A DNA stretch of 64,000 nucleotides from Penium margaritaceum (GCA_023375785.1 SZWC01000844.1:69137-133136); one strand, 5' to 3'. Positions 44,556 through 56,298 are shown, counted from the first letter of the stretch. Translations and numbers: made by a program. The notes: generated by a model from the sequence alone, not told the origin.

Positions 44556-45180
44556 TGTTAGAATAATGTAGGCACGAGAGCAGCGACAGTAGAAAACAAG
44601 TAGATGCGGCAGGACATGCAAGCGTACGTCAGTAGAGTGACGTAAGCAAAAGCGGTCCAAGGAGTTAGTCGCGGAAGCTGATAGAAGTTGAGATGCAAGG
44701 TAGCCGAGGTAGACAGGTTGATGTGAGAGAGAATGACGATGAGGTAAGTGGTATTTGGCGGAGTGTGAGAGCTGAGCGAAGAAGCGAGAGTGACGGAGCG
44801 AAGCGTTGAGAGGGGCTGGCGAAGACAGGAAGTGCGAGGAGTGAGTAGAGCAAAGATACGGCGGCGAAGCCGCGGAACCAAAGAGGAACAAGATGAGCAT
44901 AACTGTTCTGGTTAGAAGTACGAGGGAATGAACATCCTTGATATATACAACAGAACGGATGAAACAGTGAGGAAAGGCAACGGCTTCTTCTGCGCTAGCC
45001 GGACGCGCTTGCGGAGACTTCTGCTTATTAGGGGATTCCTCGGTAGGAAGTCCGTTGGTCAGTCAATGACTGTAAAACGGCTAGTGAGCGTGATGACCGA
45101 GGTGGTTCTAGCCGGAGCCGAACCGTTATTGAGATCTTATTTCGGGATGAATTGTGCTCTATCAGATTCATGTTCCAACA
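44556..45180 (-). repeat. 3' LTR of the Copia-like element
   Basis: 625 bp. On the minus strand it starts TGTTGGAACATGAATC and ends TAACA. A short G-rich tract (CACAGGGGG on the minus strand, 45181-45189) directly precedes it, as a polypurine tract should. It has more C-to-T and G-to-A changes (for example CAG to TAG) than the partner LTR. Confidence 0.9.
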
Positions 45181-45241
45181 CCCCCTGTGAATCTGACAGG
45201 TCACCTGTGAGAGTAGGTTCGTTCTAGTGTGATGGAGCGAC

Positions 45242-45940
45242 CTAAATTTCGAGAAGAGAGAAAGTGAGACCACATGTCTCCGATGTCTTCGGGCTGTGTA
45301 TCGACGAGAGCATGGTAGTTCCTGTGCATGATAGTTTCAGTTCCTGGCGCACTTGCTGGTTGACTTCAGCATACGATTCAAACTGTTGGTCTGGTGGCCC
45401 AAGGTATAGTCGGCCTCCAAACAGACAGTCTGTTATGCCGTAGTATAGCAAGATGACTGGATAGAGGGACCTGTACACCTGCTCGATCCATTCTTGTGTT
45501 TGTCTCCATCCGTCATGACGGCCAAAGGAGGGCAAAGGGTCAATTGCTCCTGCCAGTGTAGTTAGGATTGTCACGTTGGTGCATACGCCTTCGAGCCAGT
45601 GTCACCACCACCCTTGCTAAATAATTCTGTGCCAAAGCAGTGGGGTAGTATGAGCCGTTCGGAAGTGGTGATGGTAGGAGGGATGCACAAGTGGTCAAAG
45701 TTGAGCACAAACTGCTTCAAAGGTGATCTGCTGCATATTCACAGCGTAATCGTCCGAGGACAGGTTGTGTCTATAAATGTTGTACTCAATGGACCCTCGA
45801 AGAAGGTTGACGAATGCATGCTCGTGAACTGACCATCCGACACCTCGGAGTAAGACAGAGGCTGACCATGTATGCACGTTGGAACCATCTTCGGCCAATT
45901 TGCCAATGGGGGGCAATTGGGGAGGACGTGGAGCAGCCAT
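45242..45940 (-). pseudogene. gag-like ORF of the Copia-like element, broken
   Basis: An ATG at 45940 starts MAAPRPPQLPPIGKLAEDG followed by SNVHTWSASVLLRG, like the start of Copia gag proteins (small, with a Trp in the 'F.G.NY..W' region). The frame ends near 45695; a shifted frame 45574-45242 continues with helical, polar sequence. There is no CCHC knuckle and no pol. Assignment rests on position and the start motif. Confidence 0.45.
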
Positions 45941-47743
45941 GGTGGTGATGAGAGATGTCGAAGTGAGGTAGTTGATGACAAGATGAGGTAGGAGAGGTAG
46001 CCTGGACAGTAAAGTGGGAACAGGGATGAAATTGCATGTGCTGTAGGACGGTTCCACTGGGCAGCTCCGTGTGCAGAGGAGATGCTGAAGGCCGATAATG
46101 GAAGAGGAATGTAGGATGAGAGAGGGGGTGCAGGGGCGAAACTACATGCGCTGCGGAAGTTGGTGTTGTGTGTGCAGTTCGCCGCAAATTTGAGCGATGC
46201 AACCAGGGGATCAGGGTGCCGGGGAGAGGATGATGCAAACTGTGGATAGCGATTGATGATGGAGTGGGCACAGTAGTGAAACTTTGTGCACGACAGATGT
46301 TTTCGGCGTGGGTGCAGGTCATCGCAAAACGGACGATGCGAGTGGGCGGATCCTTGTGCCGAGCAGAGTAGAAGCGGATGACGGCGGAGGAGCGATGGAT
46401 GATGGAGTGGGCGCAGGGGCAAGACCACGTACGTGATTGAAATAAGGGAGTAGGATGCGGCAAGGGGAGGGCACATGCCAACGCGCCGCGAGAAATCTGC
46501 TGCCGGCGTGGGTGTAGGCTGCTGCAAAGCGGGCAACTAGCTCGTGCAGATCCTTGTGCTGGCCACAGATGCTGATGATGATTGCTGAAGCAGAAGCTGA
46601 TGATGATGGCAGGGGCGGACCGCGTGCGCTGAAGAAAGTTTCGGCGTGGGCGCAGGTCGTCGTGGAAAAAAGGGGATGCGACCGGGCGGATCCTTGTGCC
46701 GAGCTGAAAGCGATTGCGGAAGCGGAGGAAGCGATTGATTTATGAGTGGACGCAAGGGCACAACCACGTGTGCGATAAGGTGATGCTGATGCGGATGATT
46801 GATGGGAAGGCGGTGCAGATGATGCTGATGATGGAGAGGGAGAGATGAGGCAGGAGCGGGCGGCTCACAAAACAGAGGAGACTGGAGCGAGGAGGAGGAT
46901 TGATGGAAGCAGATGATGGAGGCGAAAGAAAGAAGGTCGATGATGACGAAGGAGCCGAGAGGCAGGGAGCAACGCGAGCTGAGAGGGCTGAGATGAGAGG
47001 CGATGCGGAATAGTGACACAGCTGCTTCTTCTGTGTTCAGGAGAGTGACGGCTTCTTTCCTAGTTGGCTCGGAAATGGGAGCAGGAAGACTGGTGGTGTA
47101 CGATATCCTGACGGCTAGAAGAAGTTGGCTGCTGCAGAGGGAGTCAGACAGTAGGCAGAGGCACTAGACCGCTGATGTCAGGAGAGTGAGGGCTTGTTCA
47201 CCAGTTGGCTCGTAAATGGGAGCAGGAAGACTGGTGATGTCCGATATCGTGACGGTGGCAGTTTTGGCTGCAGCTGCTGACGAGGCAAGGAGGCGATGCA
47301 AGAAGGCGGCTCGAGATGATGGACGCGGGCAGACTGAGGATGAAAGCGAGGAAGTAGAAGATGGAGCTAATGAGACGAGATGAAGGAGGAGGAGATGCTG
47401 GCAATGGCAGATGTGATGAGGGGTAGCAGATGGCAGTCGGCAGGAATCTTCCGGGTAGTTGACGGCAGGCGGCGGCTCGAGAGTTGCTTGCGGCTGATGT
47501 AGGTAACACGTCACTAGTTGTTAGCCACGGGCGCGGAAATGGGCGCATGGCCTTCTTAGGACGACGAGGTGTTTCTTCAGTGTAGAGAACTCGTCAGGCA
47601 GAGCTGCTGATGTCAGCTGCGGACGAAGCGGAGAGGCGCGAGGTGACGGCAGCGGCGACAGAGGAATGTGAGCTGAAGTGATGGGGAAGCGATGGCGGCA
47701 GAGCGATGACGTGATTACAAGGCACCAGGTAATGTTGCCTGAG
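45941..47743 (-). other. Long untranslated leader of the Copia-like element
   Basis: 1.8 kb between primer site and gag-like ATG without a convincing gene. It holds diverged internal repeats. A module starting TTTCGGCGTGGG and ending GGGCGGATCCTTGTGCCGAGC recurs 338-340 bp apart (46301 and 46639), with a weaker copy near 46510-46560. A segment beginning CAGGAGAGTGA recurs 141 bp apart (about 47038 and 47179). Confidence 0.6.
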
Positions 47744-47755
47744 GCTCTGATACCA
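47744..47755 (-). promoter_or_regulatory. Primer-binding site, initiator Met-tRNA type
   Basis: On the minus strand TGGTATCAGAGC begins at the first base after the LTR. This is the classic sequence complementary to the 3' end of initiator methionine tRNA used by plant Copia elements. Confidence 0.93.
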
Positions 47756-48378
47756 TGTCAGACGAATGTAGGCACGAGAGCAGCGATAGCAAAAGCAAGC
47801 AGAAGCGGCAGGACATGCAAGCGTACGTCAGCAGAGTGACGCAAGGGAAAGCGGTCCGAGGAGTTAGTCGCGGAAGCTGATAGAAGCTGAGACGCGAGGT
47901 AGACGAGGTAGACAGGTTGATGTGAGATATAATGCTGATGAGGTAAGTGATTTTTGGCGGAGAATGAGAGCCGAGCAAAGAAGCGAGAGTGACGGAGCGA
48001 AGCATTGAGAGGGGCTGGCGAAGACAGGAAGTGCGAGGAGTGAGCAGAGCGAAGACACGATGGCGAAGCCGCAGAACCAAAGGGGAACAGGATGAGCAGA
48101 ACTGTTCTGGTTATAAGTACAAGAAAATGAACATCCTCGATATATACAATAGAACAGATGAAACAGCGAGGCAAGGCAACGGCTTCTTCTGCGCTAGCCG
48201 GACGTGCTTGCGGATATTTCCGCTTATTATGGGAACCTCGGTAGGAAGTCCGTTGGTCAGTCTATGACCGTAAAACAGCTAGTGAGCGTGATGACCGAGG
48301 TGGTTCTGGCCGGAGCTGAATTGTTATTGAAATTTTATTTCGGGGTGAATTGTGCTCTATTAGATTCATGTTCCAACA
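47756..48378 (-). repeat. 5' LTR of the Copia-like element
   Basis: 623 bp, aligned throughout with 44556-45180. On the minus strand it ends TGACA, directly followed by the primer-binding site. Confidence 0.9.
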
Positions 48379-48383
48379 GTGTT

Positions 48384-49497
48384 GACGGTATTTTACCGCC
48401 CAGTTGAGGAAGCAGCGAAAATCACGGGCTCCGCGGTCAAGAGAGAGGTCGAGGGGGTAGAGGAAGCAGAGGAAGTGGTGATGGTGCAAGTTGAAGCTCC
48501 TTGTCAGGAATGGGAGAAGGCCGGCCTGACTGCGTTCTTGGTGATCGGGAGTCATTGTCAAGTGCAAGGAACAGCGGAAGGTTGCCGGGCCAACAGTAGT
48601 AGAAACGTCTAGTGGGTAGAGGTGCCGCAATCCCTCAAGGTGCTCCTACCACTCAAAATCCAGCCTCTGCACGGCACTGGTGATGAATGAGCGAGTGACA
48701 TCACAGATGAGCTGTTGTTGCAAGCACTGCTCGCGCTCTTCAACGAGCCGCTTGGCCTGGTCAACCATCGTGTAGAAGGCACGGTACTGGTGGGAGACAT
48801 CCTCTCTGAGGGACAGAATCCTTGTTTGCTGCTGGGACATGTCCTGCAATCTGGCACTGACAGAGGCCCACTCCTCCTCACACTCCGTTTGTAACTGCCG
48901 TGGTTCAAAGAGCTGAGCGTTGAGCTGCTACAGCCCTGAAGTCAAGCGAACTGCCTCTGCCCGCGTTGCCCTGAGGATGCGGCCCAGTTCTACGCGTTGG
49001 TCAATGAGACGTTGCCCCTCAGCTGCAGGCGGTTCATCCCCTCTGTCAGCGGCCTCGTTCCACGCGTCTTGCTGGTGCCGCACTTCCTGAAGCCTGGTTT
49101 GGTCTGCCGCATCGGCCATGGTGAGAAGCGCTACAAGCACGCGAGCCTCCAACTCAGGAGTAGCACCCGTGTACACCGTGTTTCCAGCGAGTTTGTGCTC
49201 CTAGCGTGCCCAAGCTGTGTGTTCCATCTCTGGCGTGGCGTAGGTGGTGTTTGTCTGTCGACGGTTATTGATAGCACTCGCGTGAGAAGTATGTTCCAAG
49301 TTGTCCACAGCGGTATCTGTCTCTGTCGTGGATCCTGCGGCTGTGTAGACGGCGTGAACTGCGTGAATGAAAGTTTGAGGGTTGCCGTTGGGGTCCACGG
49401 GACGGTGCCCAAGCGATTCGGGGCGGGCGGACGGGATGGGCGTGCTGCCGTGATCGTCGGAGGGCGAGGGGCATGTTAGGCTCCAGACCGCGTTCAT
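48384..49497 (-). pseudogene. Coiled-coil, gag-like ORF in element B, interrupted by TAGs
   Basis: The frame starts at ATG 49497 and stays open to the nested insertion except for TAGs at 49201, 48928 and 48646. An N-terminal Thr/Asn-rich part is followed by helical segments rich in Gln, Glu and Arg (TRLQEVRHQQDAWNEAADRG; LQDMSQQQTRILSLREDVS; RLVEEREQCLQQQ), probably coiled coil. After the last TAG two copies of an LYPLD.S...G...FRC unit appear. The frame continues into 44550-43258 after removal of the insertion. It could be a gag N-terminus from another element or a spacer of this polyprotein. Low-confidence function. Confidence 0.45.
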
Positions 49498-49513
49498 GTG
49501 TCGGAGGGTCCCC

Positions 49514-50689
49514 TCAAATCCCCGCCAATCGTCTGGAGACGCGTTCGGCGAGGAGGATGATGTCTTCCGCCGTTGCCTGCATGTGCTCCGCGATGCCAGC
49601 GTGCGCCTCTGTCAGATCCGGTGCATGACCCTCCGGAGAGTCGCTGCTTTCTGTGGATGATGCCGGTGCGTCAGCGACGAGTCTCACAAAGCGTGAGCCG
49701 GCTGATTGATTGCCCGCATGTATTGAGCGGTTGGTGGAGAAAGCCTGCCCTGTCAGCAATTGCGCATTCCGTTGAGCTGGCACTTCCGTTGCTTTGAAGT
49801 GAAGCAGGACGTATGATGGCGTCCCGTCATTATCGTGCAATGTCATGCATTTTCCCCCGAGCAAAATTATGACGTCGCATGCCGTCAGCCAATCTTTCGC
49901 AAGGAGGACGTCGTAAGTGGATGTTTCACACACCTGAACCGGCAAAAGTTGGTGGATATCTCTGACCTGAAGGGAAAATAAATCAATTTGACCCTCGGAC
50001 TGGATGATTTCTCCGCCCGTGGTACCGAAGCAGAGATCGACAGCGCAAACAAGGTTCAACTAATTGAACCGCCGGATGACGCGCATGGCAACTGTGGTAT
50101 GTGATGCACCTGTATCCACGATGGCGATGAATTTCACGCCGGCAATCCAAACAGAGCATGAGACGACCGTACTGGTGTACTCTGGCACCGGTTGACGGCA
50201 CGGTGTCATCGGTTGCCATGCAAGGACCCTCGCCTCAAGGATTTCATGAACTGTCCATCGGGTCCCATCGACATGATCCCTCATCATGCGGTGACCTTGC
50301 GACTCGAGCCAACAAGTGACTCTCCAGTCGGATGATACGAGCACAACGTTGATTTCTTCAAAGAAGGTCTCTAGTTGTGTAATTTGCCCTGGCACATGGG
50401 TAAGGACCTCCATCCAGGGTAGAGCAAGGTGAGTTTGGTCGAAGAATTGCCGGATGGCGTCCGCCGCTACCGAACAGACCGCCTTTGCTGGCGTCGGCGG
50501 CATGACTGTCGGGGTGCGCGCCGTGGGCGCAGGGGTAGAGTCGCGTCGCGTGTGGCAAAGCCAATCACCGTATTCCTTGTGCGTCTCATGCACATCCTTA
50601 AAGAGGTCGGTTTTGCGTCTCACATTTATGTGACCCATGTTGTCATCTTCTTGAGGGAAGCCATCAAGAGGGTACGTCCAGTGGTACAC
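49514..50689 (-). pseudogene. Second retropepsin-like domain, downstream of RNase H (element B)
   Basis: In frame with RT/RNase H. It has a gag- or linker-like part (FPQEDDNMGHINVRRK, DAIRQFFDQTHLALPW), then VSCSVWIAGVKFIAIVDTGA with SHTTV (active-site triad near 50102-50116), TAG at 50060-50062, and STYDVLLAKDWL, the conserved second motif. Unlike protease 1 (Asp-Leu-Gly) this one keeps Asp-Thr-Gly. TGA near 49514 ends the frame. A protease after RNase H is not the usual Ty3 order. Either a second element has been joined here or this lineage has a duplicated protease. Confidence 0.7.
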
Positions 50690-50721
50690 CTCAGCGGTGA
50701 GATCACATGCTTGACCTTGGA

Positions 50722-52510
50722 TCAGAACAACCTTGCCAAAGGGGGGCTCGGGCGGAGGTGGGCCACCTCCATGTGACGGTGCTTCGAGGGAACCACGGTC
50801 CTTCCATCCTTCATGTGGCAGCCTGCTAAGAGCGTCTGCGTTGCGATTTGCAAATGCCGGCTGGTACTTGATCGTGAGGTTGTATCCTTGGAGAAGCAGG
50901 GCCCATTTGCCGAGGATCCCCTCGTGGTTCTGCGTTGTGAGCAGCCACTAGATGGCCTGATGATCCGTGAGAATGGTGAAGGGTTTGCCATTATTGACGT
51001 AATCTCGGTAAAACTGGATGGCCCATAGTACTGCCAGGCATTCTCCCTTCACCGGAGGGTACTTGGCCTCCGTGTTGTTGAGCGCACGGCTGCCATAGCA
51101 GACCACTCTCATCATCCCGTTTTCTCCTCGTTGAGACAGGATGGCCCCAATGCCCTCCTGTGAAAAATCTGTTGTGATGACGAATGGCAGGTTGAAGCAT
51201 CGGGGCCGTGATGAGGCGGGGCTTAATCTCGGCCCATGCAAGCTGACGTGCCTCAGTGCACTCAAATGGTTCATCTTGATGGGTAAGGCACTGCAATGGA
51301 CAAACAATCTTTGCATGGTCGCGGATACATTTTTGGTAGGAGCTGCGAACCCTAGGAAGATTTTGACCAGGGATGATGTGATCAGCCGTTTCCAGTCACG
51401 GATGGCTGCGATCTTGTCTGGGTCTGTGGATATACCCTGCGCATTGATGATGAATCCCAGTAATTCTATGCCGTCTACCCTGATGACACACTTGGCGGCC
51501 TTCAGACGACGATCTGTGGAGCGTAGGGCTGAGAAGACAGCATCAAGTGAAGCCATCAGTTCTTGGAAACTGGACGCCGCGACCATGACGTCATCTACAT
51601 AGCAGCATGCGTTAGGTACACCGCGCAACACCTGGTCTATTACGCGTTGAAACGTGGCACTGGTGTTACACAACCCAAAGGGAATGCGGGTGAAGGCATA
51701 CAACCCGTCCGGAGTGATGAAGGCTATCTTCAGCATAGAGTTGTGATTCATGGGGATGGTGTGAAAGGCCGAATTGACGTCGAGCTTGGCGAGCCAACTC
51801 CTCCCGCGCTGACGTTCTTGGATATCAACAACGAGCAGCATGGGATATGCATCCTCAATCGTAACCTTGTTGAGGTCGCAAAATTCAACACAAAACCACC
51901 TTGTACCGTCCGGTTTCCCCACAATCACCAGGTTGGAACGCCACGGACTTTCCACTTCAACAATCACACCCTATACCTTGAGTTCACATAGACCTTCGTT
52001 GATGGTGTCCTTCTGGTCCTGGAGTAGGCGTCGAGCATTTTGCTTATGTGGCCGCGCGTCTCCTATGTCAATGTCATGGAATGTGTCAAGTGCTTCGATC
52101 TCGGTTGTCTTGCCTGCGAACACTTCTTTGTGGTATGTGAGGAGCTCCCGGACTTCTTGTTTCTGTTGTTCTATCAAGCGCTCGTGGAGCATGTGGTTCC
52201 ATCGTTGAGAAGGTGGGACCGTTGGTGGTGGTGGCTCTTTGTCTCCTTCTATACCGGCTCCAAGATCAAGGTCTGGGTCCCAATAGTCATAGACCTACAG
52301 GTTGAAATTGCGGGAGCTGCTTGGCGAGATGGTGAGGGCTCTTGATGGACGGGGCGGAGGCTCATCGTCGAGGCATAGCCAGCCGACGTCACTCATTGGT
52401 TCGTCATCTGAATCATCCGAGCTGGCATCCTCACAGACAGCAATGTCGTTTTCACACACCAGCATTTTTCCTTTGCGTTCTGCCTCTTTAGCGGGATTAT
52501 CTGGGATCAT
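50722..52510 (-). pseudogene. Reverse transcriptase and RNase H (element B), broken by TAGs
   Basis: Pre-RT linker (SDDEPMSDVGWL, PTVPPSQRW), then RT: LVIVGKPDGTRW, the first catalytic Asp in KLDVNSAFHTI, FTRIPFGLCNTSATFQR, and YVDD near 51590-51601. RNase H follows: TTDFSQEGIGAIL, the Glu in AKYPPVKGECLAV, the Asp in ILTDHQAI, then WLLTTQNHEG and NADALSRLP. Stops are TAG 52526, 52295, 51971 and 50948. The first three align with Gln codons of element A (CAG 20211, CAG 19980, CAA 19656). All catalytic residues remain readable. Confidence 0.9.
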
Positions 52511-52711
52511 TGGTTGTGAGTTCCCCTACAGAAGAGAGCCGTCTGAGAGCCGAGGGGGCCGAGGATGAGTAGAGGTGGTTGAGACCCTGTTGGAGTCACT
52601 GGGGTGTCCGTCGGTTGTAGGGAGGAACATCCACTTTGGGGACTTCACCGATGGTCTGGATATGGGCCCCATCGGGATCTGAGGTCGATCATCCGTTGGA
52701 GCAACTTGTGC

Positions 52712-53464
52712 TCATTCGGGGTACGGCTGCTCTGGCGTAGTCATGCGGTCCAGCCCTTGTTCCTCCTCAGCTTGTGATGACGTAGCGGGCGGGACATCGT
52801 GCTTTGGGAATGCCATGATAGAGTTTATGACGGCGTGGTCGTCAGTGCGGGCTTCCTCTAATGAGAAGGGGTGGCCAAATTGTGTGGGCATTGATGTCCG
52901 TGGTCCCACGATCAGTGCTTCACACGTGGTATACCCCGATGAGGTCAAGTGCATGACTCCCTCCGCATAGAACAAAGCAGCCTGTCGGGGAATGAGATAA
53001 TATGTTCCCAACAGGACATCATAAGTACGGGCCACCGTGACTTGCATTCGTACGACTTCATGGGTGAGGCCCACCTGTAGTGGAAGGTCTTCTACGATGC
53101 CATGCCCTGCATCCATGCCGCCGGAGGCATTCGTGATCACTTTGGTTGTTAGGCGAATATTGTGATGCCAGCCGACCGCTTGCAGGACCTGAAGCGTTAC
53201 TATAGTGTGGGTAGCGCCAAGGTCAGTGATTGCCATGAATGTTTTGCCGCATATCCACACAGAGCAGCTGGTTACTTCATGGTGAGGGGCCTGTGTGCGC
53301 GGTGGTGCCAGGGGCATGGGCTGCCACCCCAGGTGTCGGGTTCGGCTCAAATAGCTAGCCTGCTGAGTCGGTTGTGTGGGGTCTGAGTACAGGTAAGGCG
53401 AATGCCAGCTGGTCGAAGCTTCTCCGCATACTCTTGCAAAACTGTTGCGAAGTCCGGGAGACAA
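52712..53464 (-). pseudogene. Retropepsin-like protease 1 (element B)
   Basis: 250 codons open. VTSCSVWICGKTFMAITDLGATHT (near 53224-53208) matches A, with Asp-Leu-Gly in place of Asp-Thr-Gly. A glycine-rich flap-like part and TYDVLLGTYYLIPRQ follow. The Arg codon CGA at 52985-52987 is TGA in A. The frame ends at a TGA that A shares just before the RT linker, so this stop predates the duplication, or marks a real gag-pro/pol boundary. Confidence 0.75.
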
Positions 53465-53479
53465 GTGGGGTTTTGCTGT

Positions 53480-56270
53480 AAGTATTCCCCAAATGATACC
53501 TCCAAAAAGGGGCGATGGAAGGAGGTAATGATACCCGCAGCTGGCTCATTGCGTGCCATAGGTTCAAAGGACACATTCTGGCGACACGGCGGTGTGGGAC
53601 TCCTTGGAGGCCGCGCGCGCGGTTCTGGTCGAGGCTGCAAAGACATCGCCGTGACCTGACTTGGTAAATGCGTCGAACACGCTTTGACACATTTATGAAG
53701 ATCTCCTTTTGCCTGTTCCTGTCGCTCCTTGTATCAACGCATGCATTCATACATCTCTGCAGTCGACCATCCTTCTACACCTTGTGCTTGAGCCACCATG
53801 ACCAATTCCCGCTCTGCAGGCGTCGGGGGAGTCTCCGTGGTCTCTTCCTAGGGACGGGGAAGGCCGAGTTTGACATTCCGTGGGGGCGTATCAGAAGTGG
53901 ACGGCTGAGCAGTGGTGGGTATCTATCCTGTCTCTCTCTGTTGCGCATGTGCCTTCCATTGCACCGGTCCATTTCCCACCGGGCCAGAGGGCCGGGCGGT
54001 GACGTTAGTTCCCACAGGCTGCCGGGAAGCAGTAGGTCCTGGTCCCGTTGGTCCCTGTCCTTGGTATTGTCCTCCCCTGGCAGGTACACCAGGTATCGGC
54101 GTGGGATTGGGGCACTCTCGACGCCGGTGGGTGAATTTTCCGCATCCATAACAACTCCCAAGTGGATAGTTGTGAGGGTTCATTGGGTTGGGCATTGAAG
54201 CTCCTTCTGGCATGCAGATGGCAGGTGCCACGTGTTCCTTTGGAGCGGACTGCTCTCGGGCCGCTCGTCGTTTGATTTCGCATTGCTGATGTTCTGCTTC
54301 CTCCTTCAAAGCGCCCAATGTGCTGAACAGTCGTAGATCCAATGTGTTAGCGATTGCCGGGACAAGGGAATCCTGATAACACTCAATAATCATACGCAAG
54401 GGTATGTCGACATATCGCACCGAGATCTTGGTAAACGTATCATTGTGTAGCTTGATGTTCTCCCCAGTCTTCATGCCGATGGTACGAGTCTGGAGCTCTA
54501 CCTCTTCCAGACTCATGAGATCGAAGCGCTTGGTCATCCTGTTCGCCAAGTCCTCAAAGTTGGCAAAGGGGCGTTCCTTGTGCTCCGCAGTGAACCACTC
54601 CAAGGCCTTCCCTTGCAGTGCGAGGTGTACCGCTGGGACGATGTAGTCGGGAGATAGCAGCCCGTAATCAAGACAAGTACCCAACTTGGACAACCACATG
54701 ACCTGGTCCTCCTCTGGTTCACCTTTGAAGACGTCGAGTTTTGGGAGCGTAAAAGAAGCCTTCGCCGCTGGGTTTGAAGTCAGTTCCTGCGGAGCCACCA
54801 TCTGTACCTGTGCCCGTGACTGGGTCCCCAGGTTGGATCAATGTGCTTGCGCCAGGCCAACTGCCCTTGCACCAGCCGATGAAGCAACCGCTGCTCCCCT
54901 TGGTCGAGAACGTCCCGCATCGGTTCCTCCCAGTCCAAAACTTCCCATGTGTTGTCGTGGTGAACTTGCTTGCATTTGCACGGTGTACTGCTTGCCTCCA
55001 TGAGCCAGTGATCCTTGCCCAGGTGCGGTCAAACCACTGATCGCTTGGGGTCGTTGCTGGAGTCTCCCTGCCACAAGTACGGCGGACGCCTTGCCTGCCT
55101 GATGACGTGATGACTGCAATTTTGATTGGATGGCTGGTATAGTGCCCTTGGATGACGGAATCCCCGTGGGGATGTGTGTGTCTCCAGTGGCTCGTACCGG
55201 CCTCGTGGCTCCAATCGTGGATGAGGCATTGACTCCTTCTTGAGCCGGAGCCTCTCGGCAACGCGATGTAGCCAGGGCGGAGGATGCCGTGCTTGTTTCA
55301 TGCTGATGCTGAGGTTGCCGTCCAATGTCCAGCCGACACAATGTCAGGGTGGATGAGTCTTCCCCTCGGGCTTCCCTCGGCCGTTGTCCCACTGCCTCCA
55401 AGCTCTGTCTTGCTTGTGGTGGAGACACACCACTGTCAGAGGCTGGCCGTCGGGGGTGAACCGTTGGACGAGAGGGGATCGCCCGAGGTCGGAAGGTGAC
55501 GGGTTGGTGTAAGGTGTGCAACGCCTGTAGCGATGGATGATCCTCTGATATATCCTCTTCCTCTGCTTGGTCCTCCTATGCATCGTCCAAGTCCGTATAA
55601 TCCCTGTCATGGACAACGGAGGGTGCAGGCAAAGATACTGTTGGGGTGGAGAACTCAAGGGGTTGTGGTGCATCTTGCATTAGTGCCATGTCTACCACTT
55701 TGTAAACGGTCCTGCCGTCTGGCGTCGTGACTTCATGGAGCAAGACAGGCCCATCGTCCGCTTCAAGCTCCTGCTCTTCATCCGATGCATAGTCCTCTAC
55801 CTGCACGGAATTGCGCTGCCCGTCTGGGTGGCGTGCCTCATCTTCCTCCAGATCCTCTTGCGTTGGATCGGCCAATCGTGCTTGTCGGATCGCCTTCCAT
55901 TCCCGGAGTTCCTCAAGCTGCTGCATGTGGAAATCCTCTTCCTCGTCGGGATCCATCTCGTCTCCTTCGTTGTACATCCGCGGGGATCGATCATTCACCA
56001 GATCCCATTCAAAGTTAGGGTCAAGCCCTGGTGGGTCATCAGGGCTCCTCTCGTAGCGGTGCATAGCGGCTCGTCTCATATTTGCTTCTTTGGAAGTGCG
56101 AGATGCGGCTGCGCTCAGCCTTGCGTCGCCAATGGTACTCGTTGAATGATCCACCGGCACGACTGCTCTCTTCTTATGCCGGGGCGCCTTTGTCTGGTCG
56201 AAAATCCATCGGCTCTCCCCGTGAAGAACCTCGCCCTATATTATAGACTGATCTGCAGGCACATGTCACA
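53480..56270 (-). pseudogene. gag (element B), broken
   Basis: The order matches A: acidic N-terminus (56160-55576), basic/Gln-rich middle, gag core (GEPEEDQVMWLSKL, ALQGKALEWFTAEH, RYVDIPLRMI), an intact CCHC knuckle CYGCGKFTHRRREC near 54113-54154, and a Pro/Arg-rich C-terminus with SFEPMARNEP. TAG 55576-55578 is CAG in A (23250-23252). TAG 53923-53925 is GAG in A. TGA 53734-53736 is CGA in A (21421-21423). The core with knuckle, 54801-53923, is open for 292 codons. Confidence 0.85.
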
Positions 56271-56298
56271 CTCGTCACAGAAAACAAGTGATGTCCAC

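Larger units (their letters stand above)
44556..48378 (-). mobile_element. Nested non-autonomous Copia-like LTR element (3.8 kb)
   Basis: Two direct repeats, 44556-45180 and 47756-48378, about 90% identical by eye and with TG...CA ends, enclose 2.6 kb. Immediately inside the second one is a primer-binding site for initiator-Met tRNA, so the element reads the minus strand. Target duplication is GCGTT (44551-44555) versus GTGTT (48379-48383), one mismatch. There is no protease, integrase or RT; only a short gag-like ORF is seen. It resembles gag-only or LARD-type derivatives that move with help from an autonomous relative. The LTR divergence suggests an old insertion. Confidence 0.9.

Noticed and set aside
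44556-48378. Full autonomous Copia element
   Set aside because: The internal part is only 2.6 kb, without integrase, RT or RNase H motifs in any frame I read.
48379-48612. Plus-strand ORF rich in Glu/Val next to the nested element
   Set aside because: It looks protein-like, but the minus frame is the one that continues into integrase after removing the insertion. I could not support a plus-strand gene.
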